From Methanomassiliicoccales archaeon (lineage in GTDB: Archaea; Thermoplasmatota; Thermoplasmata; Methanomassiliicoccales; UBA472): a DNA stretch of 44,660 nucleotides. Positions 7,010 to 16,175 of this stretch are shown piece by piece. The stretch is taken from contig JAJRAL010000151.1 in assembly GCA_028679935.1 (NCBI GenBank), forward strand, positions 1 to 44,660, read 5' to 3'. Below the pieces are notes generated by a model. It had not been told where the DNA came from, searched no databases, and saw only the letters and a program-made list of their open reading frames with translations. Positions within the stretch are counted from its first letter, which is position 1; each line of letters begins with the position of its first letter. Position numbers and translations under genes: made by a program.

Positions 7010-7017
7010 CTATAAAG
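7010..7017 (+). promoter_or_regulatory. TATA box for the DUF5654 gene
   Basis: CTATAAAG predicts a start near 7040 and a leader of about 30 nt that includes GAAGGAGGAG, a strong ribosome-binding site before ATG 7070. Confidence 0.65.
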
Positions 7018-7069
7018 ATACATATTCTGCTCTCCCCTTGCACGCCCACCGATTGAAGGAGGAGAGAGC

Positions 7070-7357
7070 ATGGCAAGCAAGGCATTCCACATAGTTGTGA
7101 TGGAGACAATAGCGAGCCTGATGACCGCGGCGTTCGGTCTGGTCGCGGCACTGGCCTGGAACGACGCCATCAAGACGGCGATCCAGAACCTCTTCGGGAA
7201 CGACGTCGGCCTGGGGCAATTCGCCTACGCGATCATCGTGACGATAATCGCGGTCGTGGCCACGATCATCATAGCGCGCGCCCTGGCCAAGATGAAGGAG
7301 GTCGCGGGCGCGGAGGAGAAAGCAGCGGCAAGCGCATCCGCGGGTCAGCAGAAGTAG
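7070..7357 (+). CDS. DUF5654 family small membrane protein
   Basis: A 95-residue protein with an N-terminal amphipathic/hydrophobic helix, the conserved stretch AALAWNDAIKTAI, a second strong membrane helix (about residues 50-72) and an Ala/Lys/Glu-rich hydrophilic tail. This is the DUF5654 pattern, widespread in archaea and of unknown function. Signals are strong: a TATA box at 7010 and GGAGGAG before the ATG. It sits upstream of gap on the same strand with an 89-nt gap that contains a small palindrome, so readthrough into gap is possible. Nothing in the sequence indicates an enzymatic role. Confidence 0.85.
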   Translation: MASKAFHIVVMETIASLMTAAFGLVAALAWNDAIKTAIQNLFGNDVGLGQFAYAIIVTIIAVVATIIIARALAKMKEVAGAEEKAAASASAGQQK

Positions 7358-7362
7358 GTCCC

Positions 7363-7376
7363 CGATGCTGGCATCG
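7363..7376. repeat. Short palindrome between DUF5654 and gap
   Basis: CGATGC and GCATCG arms of 6 bp with a 2-nt TG spacer lie just after the DUF5654 stop. It could be a small operator for gap or a chance palindrome; no TATA box of quality is seen next to it. Confidence 0.3.
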
Positions 7377-7446
7377 ATGCGTCGCGAATGGTATCACCGC
7401 AAGGGAGATATCGTCTGACCAACATTGTCCTGGACGGGGAGAAACG

Positions 7447-8466
7447 ATGAGCAAAGTCAGGGTCGGAATCAACGGGTACGGCACGATCGGGAAGCGCGCC
7501 GCTTCCGCAATCCAGAGGATGGACGACATGGAGGTAGTGGGGGTGACCAAGACCAAGCCTTCATACGAAGCGAGGCTCGCCATCAAGGAAGGGTTCCCGC
7601 TCTATGCCGCGTCCGCCGAGAACGTCGCCGAGTTCGAAAAGGAGGAGATCAAGGTCTCTGGGACCCTGGCCGACCTGCTGCCGAAGTGCGACTTGATCGT
7701 CGACGCCACCCCGAGCGGGGTCGGAGAGGACTACAAGCCCCTCTATGAGAAGGTCGGCGTGAAGGCGATATTCCAGGGAGGCGAGGACCATGGCGTCGCG
7801 GGCATCTCGTTCAACGCCCTGGCGAACTACCACGAGGCCTGGGGCGCGAACTTTGTGCGCGTCGTCTCCTGCAACACCACCGGACTGGTGAGGACCCTAT
7901 TCCCGATCGACCGCGTGTTCGGCATCGACAGGGTGTTCGCCGCACTGATCAGAAGGGGCGCTGACCCGGCCGATAAGAAGGGCTTCACGCTGAACGCGAT
8001 CGAGCCGGCGCTCAAACTCCCGACCCATCACGGACCGGATGTCCAGACGATCATGCCCTGGCTGCCGATAAGGACCATGGCCGTCGTCACCCCGACCACC
8101 ATGATGCACGTTCACTGCATCACCTGCGACCTGAAGAAGAAGGCGACGGACGGCGAGATCCTCGCCGTCTGGGACAGCACACCTCGCATCCGCTTCGTCA
8201 GCGGCAAGCATGGGATCAAGTCCTCTGCGCAGATCATGGAGCTCGCGAGGGACCTAGGCAGGCCGAGGGGCGACTTCATGGAAATCGTCATCTGGCAGGA
8301 CGGGGTGAAGATGGAGGGCAATACCCTCTACTACTACCAGGCCGTGCACCAGGAGAGCGACATCGTGCCGGAGATTGTCGACTGCGTCAGGGCGATGATG
8401 AAGCTCGAGAACGACCCGATGAAGTCGATTCAGAAGACGGACAAGGGACTCGGGATAACGAAGTAA
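7447..8466 (+). CDS. gap: Type II glyceraldehyde-3-phosphate dehydrogenase, archaeal
   Basis: A 339-residue phosphorylating GAPDH of the archaeal class, which interconverts glyceraldehyde 3-phosphate and 1,3-bisphosphoglycerate with NAD(P). The Rossmann motif GINGYGTIGKR is at residues 7-17 and the catalytic Cys142 is in VVSCNTTGLVR. The region with HHGPDVQTIMPWLPI matches the archaeal family. Length is typical. ATG 7447 is preceded by GGGGAG at 5 nt. The next gene is pgk, which uses the same product, so the two make a glycolytic/gluconeogenic pair, although the 185-nt gap suggests separate promoters. Confidence 0.97.
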   Translation: MSKVRVGINGYGTIGKRAASAIQRMDDMEVVGVTKTKPSYEARLAIKEGFPLYAASAENVAEFEKEEIKVSGTLADLLPKCDLIVDATPSGVGEDYKPLYEKVGVKAIFQGGEDHGVAGISFNALANYHEAWGANFVRVVSCNTTGLVRTLFPIDRVFGIDRVFAALIRRGADPADKKGFTLNAIEPALKLPTHHGPDVQTIMPWLPIRTMAVVTPTTMMHVHCITCDLKKKATDGEILAVWDSTPRIRFVSGKHGIKSSAQIMELARDLGRPRGDFMEIVIWQDGVKMEGNTLYYYQAVHQESDIVPEIVDCVRAMMKLENDPMKSIQKTDKGLGITK

Positions 8467-8581
8467 GCTCGGCCCGGAACGGTCCTCGTTCGGTCGTTCT
8501 CTCTCCAGCATCTCCGGCATCGCATGTGGTCGAGGGAGCATGCTCGGGCGTGCTTAGGAGTCGCACGGAAAACCCGAAAGG

Positions 8582-8589
8582 TAATCTAT
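8582..8589 (+). promoter_or_regulatory. TATA-like element for pgk
   Basis: TAATCTAT, preceded by purine-rich CGAAAGG that could act as a BRE, predicts a start near 8612 and a leader of about 40 nt. I see nothing else in the 8467-8651 gap apart from a pyrimidine-rich stretch after gap. Confidence 0.45.
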
Positions 8590-8651
8590 CCAGACGCGAA
8601 TCCCGATGCGTCGACGGCGAAGCCGCGACGCTCTATCGGGGAGGCGAGCGA

Positions 8652-9890
8652 TTGGCTGACTTCAACACACTCGATGACTTCGATTTCGAGAACAAGAGCG
8701 TTCTCTTTCGACCGGACATCAACTGTCCCCTGGATCGTGAGACACTTGCCATCGAGGATGATAATCGCATTCGCCAGATCCTGCCTACCCTCAACGAGAT
8801 GTTGTCGAAAGGGGCGAGAGTGGCGATCATCGCGCACCAGAGCCGGCCGGGGGAGTGGGACTACGTTCCGCTCAAGGAGCACGCAAAGATCCTCGGCTCG
8901 TTGCTCGGCAAGCATGTCCGGTACGTTGACGACGTCTGCGGGTCCATTGCCGTCGAGGCAATCCGTTCACTCTCGACCGGCGAGGTGATCGTGCTGAAGA
9001 ACGTACGGGAGCTGCCGTACGAGCTCGACAAGAAGACGATGGAGGAGCATGCGAAGTCGGAGCTCGTGACGACCCTGTCGCCGCTATTCGATTACTACGT
9101 CAGCGATGCCTTCGCCGCGTCGCACCGATCCCAGTGCTCCCTGGTAGGTTTTCAGGCGGTCCTGCCTTCGGCGGCCGGGAGACTAATGGAACGCGAGCTC
9201 GCTGCGCTCAAGATGGTCTTCGACAGCCCGAGGCGCCCTTCGGTCTTCATATTCGGCGGTGCGAAGTTCGCCGACTCGGTGAAGGTGGTGGACCGGGTGC
9301 TGAGCAAGAAGATAGCGGACTTCGTGATCCTCGTAGGCGTCACGGGGAACGCGTTCCTGATGGCCCGCGGAGTGAAACTCGGGAAGGCGAGCGAGGAGTT
9401 CGTTCAGAAGGAGCTCAAGCCCGAGGACATGGAGGCGGCAAAGAAGCTGCTGGGGGAGAAGGGCGAAAGGATACTGCTGCCCTACGACGTCGCGGTGGAG
9501 GCCGACTGCCGGCGGAGGGAGCTCCTCGTCGGAGACCTGCCGGTCGAGCAGGCGATTCTCGACATCGGGCACGGCTCGATCGACAAGTTCTCGAAGGTCA
9601 TCGCGCACTGCGGCACCTTCTTCATGAGCGGTCCGGCCGGGGTCTTCGAGAAGGAGCCCTTCGCGGTCGGGACGAGGGCGTTGCTGGAGGCGGGGGCGAC
9701 ATCTGGCTGCTACTCAGTCATCGGGGGAGGGCACACCGCGGCCTGCGCCGAGAGGTTCGGCGTGGCCAAGAAGTTCTCGTACATCAGCACCGGCGGCGGC
9801 GCGATGGAGACCTACATCCTGGGGAAGCAGCTCCCGGTGGTGGAAGCTCTGAAGGCGGCCTATAACCGGAAGTGCCCGGGAGACGCCTAG
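8652..9890 (+). CDS. pgk: Phosphoglycerate kinase
   Basis: A 412-residue kinase that transfers phosphate between 1,3-bisphosphoglycerate and ADP. The family signature near the N-terminus is VLFRPDINCPLD. AHQSRPGEWD, VSDAFAASHR and FGGAKFADSVKVVDRVL follow, then SGPAGVFEKEPFAVGT and the nucleotide-site motif STGGGAMETYILG near the C-terminus. The frame is open further upstream, but residues before LADFNTLDDFDF do not match the family, and TTG 8652 has GGGGAGG at 7-nt spacing, so I take TTG as the start. The stop overlaps the convergent dapL stop in the sequence CTAG at 9887-9890. Confidence 0.96.
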   Translation: MADFNTLDDFDFENKSVLFRPDINCPLDRETLAIEDDNRIRQILPTLNEMLSKGARVAIIAHQSRPGEWDYVPLKEHAKILGSLLGKHVRYVDDVCGSIAVEAIRSLSTGEVIVLKNVRELPYELDKKTMEEHAKSELVTTLSPLFDYYVSDAFAASHRSQCSLVGFQAVLPSAAGRLMERELAALKMVFDSPRRPSVFIFGGAKFADSVKVVDRVLSKKIADFVILVGVTGNAFLMARGVKLGKASEEFVQKELKPEDMEAAKKLLGEKGERILLPYDVAVEADCRRRELLVGDLPVEQAILDIGHGSIDKFSKVIAHCGTFFMSGPAGVFEKEPFAVGTRALLEAGATSGCYSVIGGGHTAACAERFGVAKKFSYISTGGGAMETYILGKQLPVVEALKAAYNRKCPGDA

Positions 9891-11053
9891 CGAAGCACCT
9901 TCGCCATCCTTTCCAGCGCTTCCTCAATCCGGTTCTTCGGCGCGGTCAGGGCGAGGCGGACATAGCCCTCGCCGTGCGGTCCGAAGCCGACGCCTGGCGT
10001 GACGACCACTCCGGCCTCGTTCAGCATCCGGTCGGCGAACTTCATCGACGAGCCACCGACCTTGAACCAGAGGTAGAACGTGCCCTTCGGTGCTTCCACC
10101 GTGAAGCCGAGACCTCTCAGTCCTTTGACGAGCACGTCCCTGCGCTCCTGGTACACCCGGAGCGTGTCCTTCACCATCTGCGGTTTGTCCCTGCCAGTAT
10201 ACTGATTGAGCGCGAATGCGGCTGCCTTCTGCACGAACTTCGGGACGCCGGAATCGATCTGCGCCTTGACCTTCTTCAGTCCGGTGATCAGGGTCGCGTC
10301 CCCGACCGCCCAGCCGACGCGCCAGCCGGTCATGTTGAACGTCTTGCTGAGCGATCCGAACTCGACGACGCCCTCTTTGTGGACCTCTAGGATGCTCGGG
10401 GCGACGTAGTCATCGAAGGTGATCTCGGAGTAGGCGTTGTCGTACGCCATTATCGTCTCGGTCTCGACGCACCAGAGGTAGAGGCCGCTCAGATAGTCCT
10501 TCTTCGCCACCGCCCCTGTCGGGTTGTTGGGATAATTGACGTAGAGCATCTTCGCCGTGCGGTCCAGCACCCCGGGCGAATCCTCGTATTGGAAATTGTT
10601 CTCCGGCTGCAGCGGGACCCTGAGCGGTACGGCGTCGCAGAGCGTCGCCGCCCCCTGGGCGTAGACGGGGTACCCGGGGTCGGGGCAGAGCACTTTCTCG
10701 CCGGGGTTGACGAAGGCACGGGCGATGTTCGCCAGTCCTTCCTTGCTTCCCTCCAGGATGCAGATCTCTCCTTGGGGGGCGAGGTCGACGCCGAATCGAT
10801 TCTTGTAGAAGTCCGCCACTGCCTGCCTCGTCTCGAGCTCTCCGACCGAGGTGGAGTAGTTGTGGTTCTCCGGGTTCTGGACCTGTCGTTTCAGCTCGTC
10901 GATTATCGGCTGCGGCGTCGGCAGATCGGGGTCACCGATCCCGAAGTCGATGAGGTCGACCCCTTGGGCCCTCTTCACGCGGCACTTATCGTTGATCTCC
11001 GCGAACAGGTAGGGCGGTATTTTGCTCAGTCGGTTAGCGTAAGCGAACGGCAT
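9887..11053 (-). CDS. dapL: LL-diaminopimelate aminotransferase
   Basis: A 388-residue class I/II PLP aminotransferase that converts tetrahydrodipicolinate directly to LL-diaminopimelate with glutamate as donor, replacing DapD, DapC and DapE. It has DFGIGDPDLPTP near the N-terminus, YVNYPNNPTGAV, YDNAYSEI, and the Schiff-base Lys237 in SLSKTFNMTGWR, with the C-terminal Arg region TPGVGFGPHGEGYVRLAL. Assignment to DapL rather than a generic aminotransferase rests on its position as last gene of the lysine operon, directly abutting dapF, and on the absence of dapD/dapE there. ATG 11053 immediately follows the dapF TAG. Confidence 0.93.
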   Translation of the reverse strand: MPFAYANRLSKIPPYLFAEINDKCRVKRAQGVDLIDFGIGDPDLPTPQPIIDELKRQVQNPENHNYSTSVGELETRQAVADFYKNRFGVDLAPQGEICILEGSKEGLANIARAFVNPGEKVLCPDPGYPVYAQGAATLCDAVPLRVPLQPENNFQYEDSPGVLDRTAKMLYVNYPNNPTGAVAKKDYLSGLYLWCVETETIMAYDNAYSEITFDDYVAPSILEVHKEGVVEFGSLSKTFNMTGWRVGWAVGDATLITGLKKVKAQIDSGVPKFVQKAAAFALNQYTGRDKPQMVKDTLRVYQERRDVLVKGLRGLGFTVEAPKGTFYLWFKVGGSSMKFADRMLNEAGVVVTPGVGFGPHGEGYVRLALTAPKNRIEEALERMAKVLR

Positions 11054-11887
11054 CTAGCTCTCCTCCAGTTGTCCTCTGAACACGCGGACCGCCGGCCCGC
11101 GCATGGTGACGGTTGATAGCCCTGCGCTTACATTAATCCACAGGCTGCCCCCAGGGAGCAAGACCTCGATGTCCTCGCCCTCCTTTGCAAGGCCGTTGAC
11201 GACGGCGGCGACGGCGGTGGCGCAGGCCCCGGTCCCGCAGGCCATGGTCCATCCCGCGCCGCGCTCGAAGACCTTCACCTGGAACTTCCCTCCGCGCATC
11301 TGGGCGAACTCGACGTTCGTGCCCTTCGGGAATAGCTTCAACCCCCCGATCTCTGGCCCTAGTCGATCCATCTCCTCTTCCGTGAAGCGCGAGAACGTCA
11401 CGAAATGGGGGTTGCCCATCGAGACCGCCGTGCCATTCACCTTCGTTCCGCCGGCGTCGATGTCCTTGGCGACGAAGCGGTCCTTGCAGCTCATCGGGAT
11501 GTTCCCACAGTCCAGGCTCGGCGCGCCCATGTCCACCGAGACCTGTTGGACCTGCCCCTTCTTGATGGCGCATGCGACGTTCTTCGGGCCGGCAAGCGTC
11601 CCGATGGTCATCTTCCTCTTCCTTACCAGATTGAAGTCGTAGAGATGCTTGGCGACGCACCTGATCCCATTCCCGCACATCTCCGCTTCCGAGCCGTCGG
11701 AATTGATGATGCGCATGGTCCCGTCGTTCTCCTTGTCGCCGCCGACGTAGAGCAGGCCGTCCGCTCCGACGCCGAGGTGACGATCGCAGACCAGCCTCAC
11801 GAAATCGGGGTCTTTGCTGACCTTGCCGTACGGGTCCTCCACGAGCACGAAATCGTTGCCCAGCCCATGGTACTTCCAGAATCTCAA
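11054..11887 (-). CDS. dapF: Diaminopimelate epimerase
   Basis: A 277-residue enzyme that inverts LL- to meso-diaminopimelate without a cofactor. The two catalytic cysteines are present: Cys71 in MCGNGIRC and Cys217 in MACGTGACATA, the latter at the number used for the bacterial enzyme. N-terminal KYHGLGNDFVLVED is the family opening. The start is TTG 11887, which overlaps the lysA stop as TTGA; the frame is open far upstream through lysA, but that part is out of family. The gene is translationally coupled to lysA and followed directly by dapL. Confidence 0.95.
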   Translation of the reverse strand: MRFWKYHGLGNDFVLVEDPYGKVSKDPDFVRLVCDRHLGVGADGLLYVGGDKENDGTMRIINSDGSEAEMCGNGIRCVAKHLYDFNLVRKRKMTIGTLAGPKNVACAIKKGQVQQVSVDMGAPSLDCGNIPMSCKDRFVAKDIDAGGTKVNGTAVSMGNPHFVTFSRFTEEEMDRLGPEIGGLKLFPKGTNVEFAQMRGGKFQVKVFERGAGWTMACGTGACATAVAAVVNGLAKEGEDIEVLLPGGSLWINVSAGLSTVTMRGPAVRVFRGQLEES

Positions 11888-13143
11888 ATCATCAGCCTCG
11901 CCGGGATGCGCTCGTGCCTGAGCAGGTCGTTGAGGCTCTCCGCTTCGCGGATCAGGTAGGCGTCGCCTTCGTGGGTCAGGACCTCGCGGCACCTCGTGCG
12001 CATGTTGTAGTTCGATGACATCGTGAAGCCATAGGCGCCGGTGTCGTAGACGGCTAGGAGATCCCCCTCCTCCACTCGCGGGAGCATACGGTCGCGGCCG
12101 ATGAAGTCGCCCGACTCGCAGAGAGGTCCGACGACGTCGTATATCTGCTCGCCCTGCGCCTCGAACTTGTTCGCCACCGCGATGTGGTGATACGAGCCGT
12201 AGAAGGCCGGACGGACGAGCGTGTTGAAGCCTGCGTCGATCCCGACGAACTTCTTCTCCGGCGTCTCTTTGACGTCGTTCACCCTTGCCAGGAGCACGGT
12301 CGTATCGGCGATGATGTAGCGCCCGGGCTCGATCGCGATCGTGTCCGCGGAGCACCTTCCCTTGATCCTCGCGCTGACCTCCTTCGCATAGAGGTCGACA
12401 TCCATCGCCTTCTCCTCCGGACGGTAGGGTATCCCGACCCCGCCGCCGATGTCGATCACCTTCAGCTTCAGACCGAGCTTGTCCTCGAGATCGTTCGCAA
12501 TCTGGACGAGGACGTCGGTCACCTCCGCGAATGGCGCCACCTCCTGCACTCCCGCGCCGATGTGCGCGTGGATCCCGAACGGCATGAAGCCATGTTCGAG
12601 TGCCTCATCGTAGGCCTCGACTATCTGCTCCCTCGGTATCCCGAACTTCGTCGTCTTGGCACCGGTCACGACGTGAGCGTGATGACCCGCGCCAACACCT
12701 GGGTTGACGCGGAACGACACCTGGACGTCCGTCGTCATCTCGGCGAGACGCCTCATCTCGGAGAACGAATCGAGGTTGATCTTGACGCCCCTCGAGGCGA
12801 CCTGGTACAACTCCTCGGTGGAGACGCTGACTCCGGTGTAGAGTATCCGCTCCGGCGGGAACCCGGCGCGCAGGCACGCATCCACCTCGTTGACCGAAAC
12901 GGCATCGATATGGCTGCCCTCCTGGCAGAGTATCCTAAGGATGGCCAGGGCCCAGTTCGCCTTGCAGGCGAAGTGCACCCGGACCGGCATGTAGGGCTTG
13001 AAAGCGTCGCGGATGCGGCGATAGTTCTCCCTGACCGCGTCCTCGTCCGTCACGTACAGCGGCGTCCCGTAGCGCTCTGCCAGCTCAAGGGCGCTCGCCC
13101 CGCCTATCATCATCGTCCCGCTCACGTTCTCGAACTTGCGCAT
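11884..13143 (-). CDS. lysA: Diaminopimelate decarboxylase
   Basis: A 419-residue PLP fold-III decarboxylase that makes lysine from meso-diaminopimelate, the last step. PLP Lys61 is in HFACKANWA; IDIGGGVGIPY, AIEPGRYIIAD and the CESGDFIGRDR motif (Cys of the neighbouring subunit's active site) are all present, with YDTGAYGFTMSSNYN near the end. I chose ATG 13143, one base after the lysC TGA, because GGTGG lies at ribosome-site distance; an in-frame TTG lies 12 nt upstream. The 3-prime end overlaps dapF by 4 nt. Confidence 0.95.
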   Translation of the reverse strand: MRKFENVSGTMMIGGASALELAERYGTPLYVTDEDAVRENYRRIRDAFKPYMPVRVHFACKANWALAILRILCQEGSHIDAVSVNEVDACLRAGFPPERILYTGVSVSTEELYQVASRGVKINLDSFSEMRRLAEMTTDVQVSFRVNPGVGAGHHAHVVTGAKTTKFGIPREQIVEAYDEALEHGFMPFGIHAHIGAGVQEVAPFAEVTDVLVQIANDLEDKLGLKLKVIDIGGGVGIPYRPEEKAMDVDLYAKEVSARIKGRCSADTIAIEPGRYIIADTTVLLARVNDVKETPEKKFVGIDAGFNTLVRPAFYGSYHHIAVANKFEAQGEQIYDVVGPLCESGDFIGRDRMLPRVEEGDLLAVYDTGAYGFTMSSNYNMRTRCREVLTHEGDAYLIREAESLNDLLRHERIPARLMI

Positions 13144-13144
13144 T

Positions 13145-14500
13145 TCAACCACCAATGAACTTCTCGTGCAATTTCCTGACCACGTCCACGGCCCTATCGC
13201 CGGGGACGACGAAGTTGAGGGCGACGTCGGAAGCTCCCTCGGATATCATCTCGATGTTCGCGTCCGCCTCTTCGGCCGCCTGGAACACCCTGGCGGCGAC
13301 GCCCTTGATGTTGATCATGTCGTCGCCGACGGCGCACACCAGGGCGACGTTCGGCCTGACCACGACCTTCTCGACCTCACCGTTCTTCAGCCTCTCTATC
13401 CTCTCGCACACCCCTTCGACGTCCGAGTTCGGGACGGCCAGGGCGAGGGTCGAGAGCGAGGTGGAGATGGCGTAGGCGGTCGTGCCCTCCCGGTTGATCG
13501 AATCTAGCAGCTCAGTGACCAGTCCGGGGCTGTAGGCTATCTCTGCGGAATACAGCTTGATGATGCTCAGGTCCGACTTCACCGCCACGCTCTTTAGCAT
13601 CTTGCCGCTACGCGAAGGAAGCACGTGTATCTTCGTGCCCTGATGCTCCGGGTTGAAGGTGTTCTTGACGAGCACCTCAGTGCCCTTCCTCCTCGCCGGC
13701 TCGATCGTCCGGGGATGCAGAACCTTCGCTCCGAAGTAGGCGAGCTCCGCCGCCTCGCTGTAATCCATCTCTTCAATCGTCCTCGCTCCCGGAACGATCC
13801 TCGGGTCGGCGGTCATAAAGCCGTCGACATCCGTCCAGATCTCGAGTGAATCGGCATCGAGGGCGTACGCGACGACGGCGCTGCTGTAGTCGCTCCCTCC
13901 CCTGCCGAACGTGATAGGCATCCCGTTGTGAGCGATGCCGTAGTAGCCTGTGATGACCGGTATCTTGCCTTCGGCGATGAGCGGCTCGACGTTCGCCTTG
14001 AAGTTCGCCGAGGTCGCCTCGAGGTCTGCCGCACCATTGCCGAACCTACCGACGGCTGCGATGCCAGCCTCCTCCGAGGTGAGCGCGACCGCATCGAGCC
14101 CCTTCGAGCTAAGGAGCGATGCGACCGAAAGCGAGGAGAGCCTCTCGCCCCAGCTTGCGATCGCGTCGCGGATCGCGGGACGGCTTTCCGGCTCCCCGTA
14201 TCGGTCCATCGCCTGGCGTAGCGCCTCCAACCTTACCCTCAGCCTGGTATCTAAGCTCTTCAGCTCCTCTTCTCTCATGAGTGGTCTGAGGGCGTCGAGG
14301 TGCCGCCTGCGGAGGGACTCGAGCAACGCCTCGTTCCCCTCCGGCCGGTTGGTCCAGGCGAGGAGCGAATTGGTGACCCCGGACATCGCTGAGACGACCA
14401 GGGCCTTCGGCGTTTTGTCCCGCATGATGATATTCGCGAGGTTCTCCAGCGCCTTCGCGGAGCCGACGCTGGTGCCCCCGAACTTCAACACTGTGATCAA
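13145..14500 (-). CDS. lysC: Aspartate kinase
   Basis: A 451-residue monofunctional aspartokinase, the entry to the aspartate family pathway. The kinase signature LKFGGTSVGSA is at residues 5-15, GRGGSDYSSAVVAYALDA is the aspartate/ATP site region, and two ACT-like domains fill the C-terminal third (about residues 300-451), where lysine or threonine feedback normally binds. There is no fused homoserine dehydrogenase. Clustering with dapA, dapB and lysA suggests lysine-specific duty and feedback. It overlaps dapB by ATGA. Aspartate semialdehyde dehydrogenase (asd), needed between LysC and DapA, is not in this window. Confidence 0.95.
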   Translation of the reverse strand: MITVLKFGGTSVGSAKALENLANIIMRDKTPKALVVSAMSGVTNSLLAWTNRPEGNEALLESLRRRHLDALRPLMREEELKSLDTRLRVRLEALRQAMDRYGEPESRPAIRDAIASWGERLSSLSVASLLSSKGLDAVALTSEEAGIAAVGRFGNGAADLEATSANFKANVEPLIAEGKIPVITGYYGIAHNGMPITFGRGGSDYSSAVVAYALDADSLEIWTDVDGFMTADPRIVPGARTIEEMDYSEAAELAYFGAKVLHPRTIEPARRKGTEVLVKNTFNPEHQGTKIHVLPSRSGKMLKSVAVKSDLSIIKLYSAEIAYSPGLVTELLDSINREGTTAYAISTSLSTLALAVPNSDVEGVCERIERLKNGEVEKVVVRPNVALVCAVGDDMINIKGVAARVFQAAEEADANIEMISEGASDVALNFVVPGDRAVDVVRKLHEKFIGG

Positions 14501-15276
14501 AGACCGAGCACCTCTGCCATCGAATGCACCCTGCCGTCGCGCCTGGCCGATACCCAGCGGATGGCGGTCAGGGCGCCTTCGGCGAACGTTTCCCTCGACG
14601 AGGCGCGGTGTGTGAGCTCGATTCGTTCCTTGTTGCCGGCAAAGATGATCGTGTGCTCACCGACGACGTCTCCCGCCCTGATGGCATGGATGCCGATCTC
14701 CCGGCCACGAGGACCGACGTTGCCCTGCCGACCATATACGTAGCGGTCTATGCCGGTCACTTCCGAGACGATCTGGGCGGCCTTGAAAGCGGTCCCTGAC
14801 GGAGCGTCCTTCTTCTTGTCATGGTGCGTCTCGATGATTTCCACGTCGTAGTCCTCGAGCACCGCCGCGAGTACCCCGCACATCTTCCAGAAGACGTTCA
14901 CGCCGACCGAGAAGTTGGGTGACTGGACCGCGGACACGTTGCTCTCCGCCACCGAAGCCTCGAACCTCTTGAGGAACTCTTCCGAGAGGCCGGTCGTCGC
15001 CACCACGCTGTTGACGCCGAGCGGCGGCACCTTGAGCAGGTTCGTCTCGGCCGCCGAGGCCGATGTCGCGTCGACGTAGACATCCGCTTGTTGAAGGGCC
15101 GCCTCGAGTTCGCTCGCCGGATACGCCCTTACGCCTGGCATGAGCTCCTTTCCCGCATGCCCGCCTCCTTCCGAGACGACACCCGCGAGCAACCTCATGT
15201 CATCCTGCTTCGCCACCAGGTCGCAGATCATGCCGCCAAGCCTGCCGGTGGCCCCGCCCACGACTATCTTGATCAT
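14497..15276 (-). CDS. dapB: 4-hydroxy-tetrahydrodipicolinate reductase
   Basis: A 259-residue NAD(P)H-dependent reductase of the second DAP step. The N-terminal Rossmann motif is VVGGATGRLGGMI; the family signature EIIETHHDKKKDAPSGTA supplies the catalytic His and Lys. The middle NVFWKM and SPNFSVGVN patches are typical. ATG 15276 lies 19 nt after the dapA stop, and the 3-prime end overlaps lysC by 4 nt. Length is normal for the family. Confidence 0.96.
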   Translation of the reverse strand: MIKIVVGGATGRLGGMICDLVAKQDDMRLLAGVVSEGGGHAGKELMPGVRAYPASELEAALQQADVYVDATSASAAETNLLKVPPLGVNSVVATTGLSEEFLKRFEASVAESNVSAVQSPNFSVGVNVFWKMCGVLAAVLEDYDVEIIETHHDKKKDAPSGTAFKAAQIVSEVTGIDRYVYGRQGNVGPRGREIGIHAIRAGDVVGEHTIIFAGNKERIELTHRASSRETFAEGALTAIRWVSARRDGRVHSMAEVLGL

Positions 15277-15295
15277 GGTCCGATCGCCTCCGCCA

Positions 15296-16174
15296 TCACT
15301 TCGCCAGCAGGCCGAGGTCGACCAGCGTCTTGCGCAGTATCGCTTGGTTCGCAGGCTCCATCTCGCACAGAGGCAGTCTGAACGTCCCGGATGGCATGCC
15401 CATCATCCCGACCGCCGTCTTGACCGGTATCGGGTTCGTCTCGAGGAACAGGTTGGTGAAGAGGGGCAGGAGCTGGTAGTGGATCCTGCGCGCCTCGTCC
15501 CACTTCCCCTTGAGGGCCGCGTGGCACATCTGGCATACTTCTTTGGGCACGAGGTTCGACGCGACCGAGATCACCCCGTTCGCCCCGAGTGCCATCATCG
15601 GGAACGTCAGATTGTCGTCTCCAGAGAGGACCGAGAAGCCCTTCGGGACAGAGCCGATGAGGCTCATGATTTGGGGCAGGTTCCCCGACGCCTCCTTCAC
15701 CGCCACGATGTTCGGCGTCTCGGACAGCTTGAGTATCGTCGCCGGCAGGATGTTCGAGCTCGTCCTCCCCGGGACGTTATAGACGATGAGCGGCAGGTCG
15801 ACCGTCTTCGCTATCGCCTCGTAGTGCTTCACGATCCCCTTCTGGGTCGGCTTGTTGTAGTACGGCGATATCAGGAGCAGACCGTCCGCCCCTAGGTCCA
15901 TCGCCCCCCTGCTCAGGTGGATTGCCTCGTGCGTCGCATTGCTCCCCGTCCCTGCGATGACCTTCGCCTTCTTCGTCTGGTCGATCACGATGCGGATGAC
16001 ATCGAGGTGCTCCTCGTGCGTCAGCGTCGCGGATTCCCCGGTTGTGCCGCAAGGGACGATGAAGTCGACCCCGTTGCGCTCCTGGAAATCAACAAGCTTC
16101 CTCAGACCCGCCTCGTCGATCTCCCCCTTCTTGTCGAAGGGCGTGATGAGCGCCGTGCCGCAGCCCTCGATCAT
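15296..16174 (-). CDS. dapA: 4-hydroxy-tetrahydrodipicolinate synthase
   Basis: A 292-residue TIM-barrel lyase that condenses pyruvate with aspartate semialdehyde. Schiff-base Lys160 is in VAVKEASG, the catalytic Tyr132 in VYNVPGRTSS, and Thr44-Thr45 in CGTTGESATL, all at the expected spacing. The related KDG aldolases of archaea are excluded mainly by context, since dapB, lysC, lysA, dapF and dapL follow. It starts one base after the stop of the Lrp-type regulator, so regulator and enzyme are coupled. Confidence 0.94.
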   Translation of the reverse strand: MIEGCGTALITPFDKKGEIDEAGLRKLVDFQERNGVDFIVPCGTTGESATLTHEEHLDVIRIVIDQTKKAKVIAGTGSNATHEAIHLSRGAMDLGADGLLLISPYYNKPTQKGIVKHYEAIAKTVDLPLIVYNVPGRTSSNILPATILKLSETPNIVAVKEASGNLPQIMSLIGSVPKGFSVLSGDDNLTFPMMALGANGVISVASNLVPKEVCQMCHAALKGKWDEARRIHYQLLPLFTNLFLETNPIPVKTAVGMMGMPSGTFRLPLCEMEPANQAILRKTLVDLGLLAK

Positions 16175-16175
16175 C

